Shown here: positions 50,732 to 59,700 of the stretch, piece after piece
How the letters are laid out: every line of letters starts with the position of its first letter
Position numbering within the stretch: the stretch's first letter is position 1
Source of the DNA: Beijerinckia sp. 28-YEA-48
Lineage (GTDB): Bacteria > Pseudomonadota > Alphaproteobacteria > Rhizobiales > Beijerinckiaceae
Length of the DNA stretch: 64,000 nucleotides
Direction of reading: 5' to 3'
Assembly (NCBI RefSeq): GCF_900104955.1
Contig: NZ_FNSI01000001.1
Span: 1,832,001 to 1,896,000, forward strand
Made by a program: the position numbers and the translations under genes
The notes under the pieces: generated by a model
What the model was told of the DNA's origin: nothing
Database searches by the model: none
Seen by the model: the letters and a program-made list of their open reading frames with translations, nothing else

Positions 50732-53509
50732 ATGTTCGGATCAGGGAAATCGACGCTCGGCGGCGCGCCGGCGCAGCATCGTTATTGGCTCAATGGCGTG
50801 TCGCTGGCCGCGCTGGTCGTGGCGGCGAGCCTAAGCGCGGCGGTAACCGCCTCGGCGCAACAGGGCGGCGCCGGCGGCAGCACCTTTCAACGGGTTGGCG
50901 GCCTGGCCGGCGCGCTGGGCCAGTCGGGCGGCAACGGCAGATACGAGGACATTTACACGGGCGGCGGCGGGGCCGGCGGCGGCGGCGGCGGCAGTAGCTT
51001 GACGAATACAACGGGCACATTTGGTGGGACCGGAGGCAACGGCTTTATCGGCGCTGCGGGCGGCGGCACCGGACAGAATGGCCAGGATGCTTCCGGATTT
51101 CTGAGCGGCGCTGGTGGTGGTGGCGGCGGCAGTGGTGGTCGTGCCAGCTTGGTCTTGTCATCCACTACGGGCTTAGGAGGCTCGTTTTCCGGCAGCGGAG
51201 GTGGTGACGGCGGGAACGGCGGTAGCGCCACTGATAGGGCCTATAGCGGCGGCGGTGGCGGTGGCGGCGGCGCCGGCGGCATTGGGGCGATTTTCACCGG
51301 TACGGGCATCTCAATCAACGTATACAGCACAAGCAACGTTGGGGGTGGCGCCGGTGGCAATGGTGGCAACGGCGGTAACGCCAACCCGGCGTCGGATAGT
51401 CCGAGTCTCAGTTATGGCGGCAATGGCGGCAGCGGCGGCGATGGCGGCAGCGGCGTTCTGCTCACCTCGCCCGGAATCACGCTCACCAACAACGGAACCA
51501 TCATCGGCGGCAATGGCGGCGTTGGCGGAACTGGCGGCAGCACCCTCGCCAGTCCCGCCACGACCGGCCTGAACGGCCAGGCCGGCGCCGGTGGCGCGGG
51601 CGTTGTCGGCGGCGATCTGATCGTCATCAACAACGGCAGCATCACCGGCGGCATGGGCGGCGACGGCCTGACGCAAGCCAACGCCATCACCTTCACCGGT
51701 GGCGCCAATCAGCTGACAGTTGGCACAGCGGGCACGATCAGCGGCAATATCGCCCTCAATGGCGGCGGCTCCCTGGCTCTCGACCAATCGGCCAACAACG
51801 CGACGATCAGCAACATCATCACCGGCGACGGCGCGCTCATCAAGGACGGCAGCGCCACGGTCACTCTAACCGGCGTCAACACCTACACGGGCAAGACCAC
51901 GGTCGATGCCGGCATCCTCTCGGTCAACGGCTCCATCGCCTCGTCATCGCTGGTGACGGTCAACGGCGGCGGCACGCTCGCCGGCACCGGCATCGTCGGC
52001 AATACGCTGATCAACGCCGGCGGCACCTTGGCGCCGGGCAATTCGATCGGCACGCTCGCCGTGCAAGGCGATCTGACCTTCATGGCGGGCTCGGCCTATC
52101 AGGTCGAGGTCTCGCCCTCGAACGCCGATCGCGTCAATGTTTCAGGGATCGCCACGCTGAACGGCGCGACGCTCTCGGCGTTCTATGGACCCGGTGCCTA
52201 TGTCACCAAACGCTATACCGTGCTGAATGCCGCCGGAGGTGTGAACGGGACGTTCTCGGGGCCGGTCAACACCAACCTGCCGACGAATTTCTCGACGGCT
52301 TTGAATTACGATCAGAACAACGCCTATCTCGACCTTTCTTTGAATTATACGCCGCCGGATCCTGGTCCTGGCCCGACCCCACCGAACTTCGGCGGTGGCC
52401 TGACGGTAAACCAGTTGAGCGTCGCCAATGCCCTGGTCAATTCCTTCAACACCGCCGGTGGCATTCCGCTCGTCTTCGGCGCACTGGGGCCGTCCGGCCT
52501 GTCGCAGGCGTCGGGTGAAGCCGGCACCGGCGTCCAGCAGGCGACGCTGAGCATCATGGATCGCTTCCTCAATCTGATGAGCGATCCATATGCCAGCGGC
52601 CGCACCACGACCATGATGCCGATGTCCTACGCGCCATTGCCGCGTGGCACGGCTCCCCTCATGGTCACGCAACAATCACGCTGGAGTGTGTGGGGCGCGA
52701 GCTACGGCGGCACGCAGACGACGCGCGGCCAAGCCCTCACCGGCACCAGCACGGCGATCAACGGCATCTTCGGCGTCGTCGCCGGCGCCGACTATCGCGC
52801 CACGCCCGACACGGTGATTGGCTTCGCGCTCGGCGGTGGCGGCACCAGCTATCGCCTCGCCAGCGGCGCCGGCAGCGGTTCGGCCAATATGTTCCAGGCG
52901 GGTCTCTACGGCCGGCAGACGTTTGGTTCGGCCTATGTCGCCGGTTCGCTCGCCTACGGCTGGCAGGACGTCACCACCGACCGGCGCGTCATGTTCGACC
53001 AACTGCGCGCCCGCTTCAACGCGAGCGCCTTCTCGGGGCGACTTGAGGGCGGCTACCGCTTCGGCACGCCCTTCGGTGGCGTCACGCCTTATGCTGCCGG
53101 CCAATTCACCAACATCTCGCTGCCCAACTACAGCGAGCAGGCGATCACCGGCCCCGGCCTGTTCGCCCTCAACTATGGCTCGAAGAGCGTTACCGCCTGG
53201 CGCTCGGAACTGGGCCTGCGCTCCGACACGGCCTTCGAGATGGGCGATGCGACGCTCACTCTGCGCGGCCGCCTCGCCTGGGCGCATAACTACAACCCGA
53301 ACAGCTCGATCTCGGCCTCCTTCCTCAACCTCCCCGCCTCCGGCTTCACCGTCACTGGCGCAGCGCTGGCGCGCAATGCGGCTCTGGTCTCGGCCGGGGC
53401 GGAGATGAAATGGCAGGGCGGCCTGTCCATCGCAGCTACCTTCGAAGGTGAGTTCTCCGGCCGCGGCAACAGCTACGCCGGCAAGGGCGCGATCCGCTAT
53501 CAGTGGTAA
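50732..53509 (+). CDS. type Va autotransporter 3, short Gly-rich passenger
   Basis: 925 residues, ATG at 50732, which starts MFGSGKSTLGGAP like the first gene. Signal part to ~43 (TASAQQ). A Gly-rich block to ~300 is followed by only a few strand repeats (NTYTGKTTVDAGILSVNGSIAS), making this the shortest passenger of the three. A Pro-rich linker (YTPPDPGPGPTPPNF, ~540-556), absent in the other two, precedes the segment GLTVNQLSVANALVNSFNTAGG. The ~275-residue barrel from WSVWGASYGG (~651) ends IRYQW and is nearly the same as in the gene at 46004. Strong terminator at the end. Confidence 0.92.
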   Translation: MFGSGKSTLGGAPAQHRYWLNGVSLAALVVAASLSAAVTASAQQGGAGGSTFQRVGGLAGALGQSGGNGRYEDIYTGGGGAGGGGGGSSLTNTTGTFGGTGGNGFIGAAGGGTGQNGQDASGFLSGAGGGGGGSGGRASLVLSSTTGLGGSFSGSGGGDGGNGGSATDRAYSGGGGGGGGAGGIGAIFTGTGISINVYSTSNVGGGAGGNGGNGGNANPASDSPSLSYGGNGGSGGDGGSGVLLTSPGITLTNNGTIIGGNGGVGGTGGSTLASPATTGLNGQAGAGGAGVVGGDLIVINNGSITGGMGGDGLTQANAITFTGGANQLTVGTAGTISGNIALNGGGSLALDQSANNATISNIITGDGALIKDGSATVTLTGVNTYTGKTTVDAGILSVNGSIASSSLVTVNGGGTLAGTGIVGNTLINAGGTLAPGNSIGTLAVQGDLTFMAGSAYQVEVSPSNADRVNVSGIATLNGATLSAFYGPGAYVTKRYTVLNAAGGVNGTFSGPVNTNLPTNFSTALNYDQNNAYLDLSLNYTPPDPGPGPTPPNFGGGLTVNQLSVANALVNSFNTAGGIPLVFGALGPSGLSQASGEAGTGVQQATLSIMDRFLNLMSDPYASGRTTTMMPMSYAPLPRGTAPLMVTQQSRWSVWGASYGGTQTTRGQALTGTSTAINGIFGVVAGADYRATPDTVIGFALGGGGTSYRLASGAGSGSANMFQAGLYGRQTFGSAYVAGSLAYGWQDVTTDRRVMFDQLRARFNASAFSGRLEGGYRFGTPFGGVTPYAAGQFTNISLPNYSEQAITGPGLFALNYGSKSVTAWRSELGLRSDTAFEMGDATLTLRGRLAWAHNYNPNSSISASFLNLPASGFTVTGAALARNAALVSAGAEMKWQGGLSIAATFEGEFSGRGNSYAGKGAIRYQW

Positions 53510-53515
53510 ACGACC

Positions 53516-53541
53516 AAGAGCCGGGCCAAGGCCCGGCTCTT
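53516..53541 (+). terminator. terminator after autotransporter 3
   Basis: AAGAGCCGGGCC (53516-53527), loop AA, GGCCCGGCTCTT (53530-53541): a 12-bp perfect stem, 7 bases after the stop codon, running into TTC. The stem also serves the convergent gene at 53564 from the other side. Confidence 0.75.
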
Positions 53542-53563
53542 TCAGGATCGCCAACAGTGAGGC

Positions 53564-53977
53564 TCAGGCGGTGCGCTGGGCCGGGCGACGGATAGCCATC
53601 ATTTCCAATTCGGCGATGACGGCAACCGCGACGGCCTGAGCAACAACGAAGGTCACACCGAGCGCATTGGGCGCCAACCAGCCGACCGCCAGCGAGGCCA
53701 CGCTTTCGACCGCCCACAGCAGGTTGAGGCCAACGATCGTCCACACCGCCCAGGCCGGTACCGCGCTGCGGCTCGCCGTCCAGAACACGAAGGCGGCGAA
53801 GGGCTGCAACACGGCGCCAGCGCCGCGCAGCACCAAACCATCAATGGCGAGCAGTTCGCTGAGCGCCTCGGCGCCGAGCAGCAGGGCTGCGCCCATGACG
53901 ACACAGGTGGCGCCATCAAGCACCAGGATGCGGCGCAGGAAGGTTTCGGAGCGGATCATGGAGATGAGATTCGACAT
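53564..53977 (-). CDS. small four-helix membrane protein, unknown family
   Basis: 137 residues, ATG at 53977 behind AAGGA. About four hydrophobic segments (FLRRILVLDGATCVVMGAALLLGAEAL, GAGAVLQPFAAFVFW, PAWAVWTIVGLNLLWAVES, ALGVTFVVAQAVAVAVIAEL). No family recognised. It follows the SnoaL-like gene by 42 bases on the same strand and is likely co-transcribed with it under the palindrome at 54461-54477. Confidence 0.75.
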   Translation of the reverse strand: MSNLISMIRSETFLRRILVLDGATCVVMGAALLLGAEALSELLAIDGLVLRGAGAVLQPFAAFVFWTASRSAVPAWAVWTIVGLNLLWAVESVASLAVGWLAPNALGVTFVVAQAVAVAVIAELEMMAIRRPAQRTA

Positions 53978-54019
53978 GATGAATTTCCTTTTCGATTGAA
54001 TCGGTTGCGAAACGAACTT

Positions 54020-54379
54020 TTACTGACGGACGAAGTCGAAGAAGCCGATGACGGCGTTGACCTTGCCGGCCGCATCGAGGGTGGCGACATCGGTGCCCTT
54101 GACGACGGCGCCATCTCCGGCCGCCAGTTCCCAAGTGAAGCGCACACGGTCGTTGTAGCCGTCCGCCTCGCCCAGGCGCTTGAAGCTGTGGCCGGGGAAG
54201 CGCTCCTGCACCTGGCCGATCATCGCCGAAATGCCCGGCAGCCCCTCGCTCTGCATCACCGGATCGACGAAGCTGGCGTTGGCGGTGAACACGCCGGCGA
54301 GAGCTGTGTCGCGCTTGGCCGCATCGCGCTCGTTCCAGCTGGCGAGATAGCGGTCGGCGATCTGGTTGAAATCGGTCAT
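54020..54379 (-). CDS. SnoaL/NTF2-like protein
   Basis: 119 residues from the ATG at 54379 (with GGAGA upstream); 19 more codons in frame are rejected. The cone-shaped NTF2-like fold is suggested by FNQIADRYLASWNERDAAKRDTALAGVF at the N-terminus and the strands VRFTWELAAGDGAVVKGTDVATLD and VNAVIGFFDFV. Members include polyketide cyclases, isomerases and many uncharacterised small-ligand binders. It is divergent from the XRE regulator at 54513, with a perfect palindrome in between, so it is likely the target of that regulator. Confidence 0.8.
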   Translation of the reverse strand: MTDFNQIADRYLASWNERDAAKRDTALAGVFTANASFVDPVMQSEGLPGISAMIGQVQERFPGHSFKRLGEADGYNDRVRFTWELAAGDGAVVKGTDVATLDAAGKVNAVIGFFDFVRQ

Positions 54380-54460
54380 CTGAGGTCTCCTGAGTTCGGA
54401 CCGGCCGGGATGGCTTCGTCCGTGGTGACCCCACAATCGGCGCGGAACGGCGGCGGGTCG

Positions 54461-54477
54461 ATTACCTGCCAGGTAAT
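54461..54477. promoter_or_regulatory. perfect 17-bp palindrome between SnoaL-like and XRE genes
   Basis: ATTACCTG (54461-54468), C, CAGGTAAT (54470-54477). It lies 82 bases from the SnoaL-like ATG and 36 bases from the XRE ATG at 54513. It is a typical operator for a dimeric helix-turn-helix regulator, and the XRE protein next door is the obvious candidate. Confidence 0.6.
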
Positions 54478-54512
54478 GGGATTACGATTTGCCTCGGGCT
54501 AGAGTGCTGGGC

Positions 54513-55340
54513 ATGAACACGACATCCCTCTCTTCCCCCTCGCCCGCCCCGGTCAGCTTCGGCGACCATCTGCGCGTCTGGCGCCAACGCCGCCGCCTGA
54601 GCCAGCTCGACCTCGCCACCGAGGCCGAGATCTCGACGCGGCATCTGAGCTTCGTCGAGACCGGCCGCGCCAAGCCATCGCGCGAGATGGTGCTGGCCCT
54701 AGCGCACCAGCTCGAGGTGCCGCTGCGCGAGACCAATGTGATGCTGGCGGCGGCCGGCTTCGCGCCATCGTTCAGCGAGCGCGCCCTCGACGACCCGCAG
54801 CTCACCGCCGCCCGGCAAGCGGTCGATCTGGTGCTGAAAGGCCACGAGCCCTATCCGGCGCTGGCGGTCGACCGGCGCTGGAACCTGGTCGCCATGAATG
54901 CCGCCGTCGCGCCCCTCCTCGACGGGATCGCGCCGGCGCTACTGACGCCGCCCGTCAACGTGTTGCGGCTGAGCCTGCACCCCGAGGGACTGGCGCCGCG
55001 CATCCTCAACCTGCAGGAATGGCGGGCCCATATTTTCATGCGCCTGTCGCAACAGATCGACGCCACGGCCGATGCCGGGCTGGTCGATCTGTTGGAGGAG
55101 TTGCGCAACTATCCGGCGCCGCGCCGGCAGCCGCCGCGCATCGCGGACGGGCCCGTGATCGCGACGCCCTTGCGGCTCTCGTCGCCAGCGGGCGAATTGT
55201 CGTTCATCAGCACGACGACCGTGTTTGGTACGCCGCTGGAAGTGACCCTGTCGGAACTCGCTATCGAGGCGTTCTTTCCCGCTGATGCGCAGACAGCGCA
55301 AGCGCTGGCCAACGTCGCGCAGTCCGCCACTCAACCCTAG
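54513..55340 (+). CDS. XRE-family regulator with MmyB-like ligand-binding domain
   Basis: 275 residues from the ATG at 54513 (a TTG at 54489 is in frame). Helix-turn-helix at ~10-65 (FGDHLRVWRQRRRLSQLDLATEAEISTRHLSFVETGRAKPSREMVLALAHQLEVPLRE). The C-terminal PAS-like MmyB domain (~95-265) has YPALAVDRRWNLVAMNAAVAPLL and LSFISTTTVFGTPLEVTLSELAIEAFFPAD. MmyB-type regulators in Alphaproteobacteria often sense small metabolites and control an adjacent divergent gene. It fits the SnoaL-like/membrane protein pair here. Confidence 0.9.
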   Translation: MNTTSLSSPSPAPVSFGDHLRVWRQRRRLSQLDLATEAEISTRHLSFVETGRAKPSREMVLALAHQLEVPLRETNVMLAAAGFAPSFSERALDDPQLTAARQAVDLVLKGHEPYPALAVDRRWNLVAMNAAVAPLLDGIAPALLTPPVNVLRLSLHPEGLAPRILNLQEWRAHIFMRLSQQIDATADAGLVDLLEELRNYPAPRRQPPRIADGPVIATPLRLSSPAGELSFISTTTVFGTPLEVTLSELAIEAFFPADAQTAQALANVAQSATQP

Positions 55341-55655
55341 GGCAGGCGCCGCGCAGCCCAAGGAAAATGACATGTATCGGTGTAAGATACCGGCTTCCTG
55401 ATCAGAGACGGATATCGAGGCCAGGTGGCAGAACGTTCTGACATCCACGTGTTTCCGCCCATCGGCCGCCTCGATCCAAATAAGTCGCAATCCGATAATT
55501 CAGACCCTCGCCGCAGCGCCCGCTTCCTGCGACGTTCCTTGCCATGTTCCTTGCAACGCCCGTTGCAAACTGCAGGCGCTTGTACCGTCATCACCGTTGG
55601 GCACGTCCCATGAAGGAACAACGAACCGATATCGCTTCGGGCGCAGGAGGCGTAA
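55341..55655. other. 315-base intergenic region before the AraC regulator
   Basis: No coding frame of note. It holds the palindrome at 55551-55568 and, just before it, GTTCCTTGC repeated at 55534 and 55546. The rest shows nothing recognisable. Confidence 0.45.
55551..55568. promoter_or_regulatory. perfect 18-bp palindrome upstream of the AraC gene
   Basis: TTGCAACG (55551-55558), CC, CGTTGCAA (55561-55568). It lies 88 bases before the GTG at 55656 and may be an operator for the AraC regulator or another dimeric factor. Confidence 0.5.
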
Positions 55656-56627
55656 GTGACGATCGCTGATGCCGTGGGCCAACTCGCCATCACCAGTGCG
55701 CATTTTCCAGGCTCCGACTATATCGAAGCATTCCGAGAAACCTATGGCCGCACCGTCATGCAACTCGACATCGAACCGCTTCCCGGCCATCCGCTCGACC
55801 TGAATTTCAACATCACGGGCTTTGCCGACTTCGGCCTAGCCGTCGGACATATTTCGCCGACACGCAACCGCCACACCACGGCGATGATCGACAATGACGA
55901 CATCGTCCTTGTCTTTTCTCCGCAAGGGCATGGCTCTTTGCATCAGATAGGGCGAGACGTCACCCTGCGCGACGGCGAAGCGGCCTTCGTCTCGAACGGC
56001 ATCCCCGGCACATTCTATGGGCATGCTCATTCACGCATGTACAACCTGCGCTTCAACCGAAAGCGGCTCGACGTGCTGACTGGCGATGTCGAAGCGGCCT
56101 TGGTCAAATTGATCCAGCCCGACAATCCGACGCTCAAACTGCTCACGCGTTACACGCGGGTCGTCACCGAAGCCGAGACCCTGACTTCGCCAGACCTGCG
56201 CCGCGCCGTCTCCACCCACATGCATGACCTCGCCGCCTTGCTGCTGGGCGCCACGCGCGATGGCGCCATGGAGGCCAAACAACGCGGTGTGCGCGCAGCG
56301 CGCATGCGCGCCATCAAAGACGATATCGCCAGCCATCTTCTGGCGCGCGACCTGAGCGTCGATGCCCTGACGCGACGCCACGGCATTTCGCCGCGCAGCA
56401 TTCGCGCTCTGTTCAACGAGGAGGGAACGACATTCACCGATTACGTTCTCAGCCAGCGCCTGGCGCGCGTGCATCGCCTGCTCTGCGATCCCGGGTGCAC
56501 CGTGTGGACGATCAGCGCCATCGCCTATGACACAGGCTTCGGCGACCTCTCCTATTTCAATCATGCGTTCCGGCGTCGCTATGGCGCGACCCCGTCGGAC
56601 ATTCGCGCTGCGGCCCTGAAGCGCTGA
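55656..56627 (+). CDS. AraC-family transcriptional regulator
   Basis: 323 residues, GTG start at 55656. The C-terminal AraC/XylS double helix-turn-helix is at ~215-320 (SVDALTRRHGISPRSIRALFNEEGTTFTDYVLSQRLARVHRLL and ISAIAYDTGFGDLSYFNHAFRRRYGATPSDIR). The N-terminal ~200 residues look like a cupin-like ligand domain of the AraC-binding-like type. It sits between the XRE module and the autotransporter at 56790, on the same strand as that gene and 162 bases before it. It could control one of the two; nothing in the sequence decides which. Confidence 0.92.
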   Translation: MTIADAVGQLAITSAHFPGSDYIEAFRETYGRTVMQLDIEPLPGHPLDLNFNITGFADFGLAVGHISPTRNRHTTAMIDNDDIVLVFSPQGHGSLHQIGRDVTLRDGEAAFVSNGIPGTFYGHAHSRMYNLRFNRKRLDVLTGDVEAALVKLIQPDNPTLKLLTRYTRVVTEAETLTSPDLRRAVSTHMHDLAALLLGATRDGAMEAKQRGVRAARMRAIKDDIASHLLARDLSVDALTRRHGISPRSIRALFNEEGTTFTDYVLSQRLARVHRLLCDPGCTVWTISAIAYDTGFGDLSYFNHAFRRRYGATPSDIRAAALKR

Positions 56628-56789
56628 CCGCTCTGTGGCTCATCCGCAACAGACTGCGTCGCCCTGCCCGTTCTGCCGTCTAGCCCAAATCGCGGCAGCG
56701 CCGAGCCCAAGCAACATCACCGCCCCCTCCGGTAGCAGTCACAAGGGCTGCGCGTTTCGCAGTGACGCGCGCGATTCCTTGGGGGACAA

Positions 56790-59700
56790 ATGGTTGCGAT
56801 CAAACAGCGTGGCATCGTCGATAGGGCTCAGCGTGGCGCAGGCCAAAGTCGGCGACTGGCCCTGCTCGCCACGACCGCCCTGCTGTCGCTGGCGCCCTCG
56901 ATCACCTTTGCGCAAGTAGTCATCGACGGCGGCGCGACCGAGACCGTGCCCGGCACACAAGCCTCGCCTTGGACCATCGGCAATACGTTGACCGTCGGCG
57001 CTTTCAGCAATGGCACGTTGAACATCGGTCCTGGCGGCGTCGTCAGCAACACCGACGCAATCGTCGGTGATCAGATCGGTTCGAGTGGAACAGTCGATGT
57101 GTCCGGCGCGGGGGCGATCTGGAACAGCTCCGGCGCCCTCATCATCGGATCGACCGGCAGCGGCTCTCTCACCGTCCGTAATGATGCAACCGCCACCGCC
57201 AATAACGTCACCGCCGGCGTCTATCCCGGCAGCAGCGGCGGCATCGTCGTCGACGGTGCGTCGTCAGTTCTGAGCGTCGCCAACCAGCTCATCGTCGGCG
57301 ACCTCGGCTATGGCGCGCTTGAGGTGCGCAACGGCGGTTGGGTCGTCAACACCGAAGGATATATCGGTTACATGCCGAGCGGCTACGCCAACCAGGTCAG
57401 CGTGACCGGCGCGAATTCCCGATGGGACAATCTTGGACCGCTCTACGTCGGGTACAATGGCGATGGATCCCTCGCCATTTCTGGCGGTGGAACGGTGAAT
57501 GCGATCGCCGTCGGCATCGGCAGCAATACGCCCGCCGCGACAGGCGCCGTGAACGTCGACGGCCCCGGCTCTTCTCTCAATGTCCTGTTCAATCTCTATG
57601 TCGGCTTTCAGGGCTCAGGCCAGCTCACATTGACCAACGGTGCGCAAGCAACGGCCTATGGCATCTTTGTCGGCGACCAAACGGATGCCATCGGCTCGAT
57701 TCGCGTTTCGGGCGTCAACTCGATTCTGACCAGCGCCGTCGATACGATCATCGGCAACCTCGGCCGAGGCTCCCTGACGATCGAGAACGGCGGCGCGGTG
57801 ATGACTGGCGGCAATGCCGCGGTGGGTGCGGAGACCGGTTCTTCGGGCGGCGTGCTGGTCACAGGCGCGGGTTCGCTCTGGGATATCGCGGGCAGCACGC
57901 TCTCTGTCGGTGGCGCTTCGGGCGCCGGCTATGGCCAGTTGACCGTCAATGACGGCGCCACCGTCACCGTCGGCAATGGCAACGGCCTGATCGAAGCGGG
58001 CTTGAGCTCCAATGGCTTTGGACGAATTGTCATCGGAGGCGCCATTACCTCGCCTGGAAACAACCCGCCCGCGGCTCCTGGCACGATCAATGCCGCCGAA
58101 GTGCAAGTTGGCGACCACGGAACAGGCAGCCTCGTTTTCAATCACACGAGCTCGAATTACACATTCACGCCAATCATCAGCGGCAATGGAAATGTCGATA
58201 ACGTAGCCGGCACGACGATATTGACCGCCGATAGCAACGGCTTTGCGGGAATCACCACGGTTAGCGGCGGACATTTAGTCGTCAACGGCAAACTTGGAAG
58301 CACTGTCTACGTGCAAGCGGATCCGAGCCAAGAGCGTGCGATGCTCAGCGGCACCGGAACGATCGGTGCCCTTTACATGGGCACCAACAGCATCGTGGCG
58401 CCAGGCAATTTGATCGGCACGTTGAATGTCGTTGGCAATGTCATATTCAACGGCGGCTCAATCTATCAGGTCGAGCTCAATGCCGCCGGTCAATCCGACC
58501 GGATCGCCGCCGGCGGGACAGCAACGATCAGCGGTGGCAGCGTGCAAGTGCTGGCGGGTGCGGGCAATTACGCGCTATCGACCCAATACACCGTTCTCAC
58601 CGCCACAGGCGGGCGTAGCGGCACCTTTGACTCGGTTTCCTCCAACCTCGCCTTTCTCGCGCCATCGCTCAGCTATGACGCCAACACCGTCTATCTGACG
58701 ATGACCCGCAACAGCATCGACTTCGCGGCTGTTGGCGACACGCGCAACGAGCGCGCCGCAGGCGCCGGTGTCGAGAGCGCTGGCTGGAGCAGCCCGATCT
58801 ACACTGCGGTTCTCAATCTCTCGGGACCTCAGGCCCGCGCTGCCTTCGATCAACTTTCCGGCGAGGTACATGCCTCGGTTCAGAACGTGATCATCCAGGA
58901 CAGCCACTTCCTGCGCGACGCCAGCCTGGATCGTCTGCGGTCCGCCTTCGATGGTGTCGGCGCTGTGCAAACGCCGGTCATGTCCTATGCCTCCGGTGGC
59001 CCGGTGCTGGTGCCGGGTAAGACCGAACGCTTCGCCATCTGGGGCCGCGCCTTCGGTGCATGGGGCACGACCAATAGCGACGGCAATGCTGCTCGCCTGC
59101 GCCATGATGTGGGCGGCGCCTTCATCGGCGCCGACGGATTGGTCGGCGACAACTGGCGCTTCGGTCTCCTCGCCGGCTACAGCCGCTCCACCTTTCGTGT
59201 CAGCGATCGTTCCTCGTCAGGCGCCAGCGACACCTACCACCTGGGCGTCTATGGCGGTTCGCAGTTTGGCGCCCTCGCCTTCCGCTCGGGCGCCAGCCTC
59301 TCCTGGCATGACATCACCACCAACCGCGCCGTCAATTTCCCTGGCTTCACCAACAGTCTGCACGGTCGCCAGACGGCGCGCACCGCGCAGGTGTTCGGCG
59401 AACTGGGTTATGGCATCCGGGCCGGCAGTTTCGGCTTCGAGCCCTTCGCCAATCTCGCTTATGTCAATCTGACCACCGATGGCTTCAGCGAAACCGGTGG
59501 CCCGGCGGCGTTGGCCGTGCGTGGCAACAGCACTGGCATCACCTACTCCACGCTGGGCCTGCGGGCATCGCAGCAGATCACGTTCGGCTCTGTCAGCGTG
59601 ACGGCGCGTGGCACCATCGGCTGGCGCCACGCCTTCGGCGATGTGACACCGATCTCGGCAGCCGCCTTCGCCGGCGGCACGCCCTTCACTGTCGCCGGCC

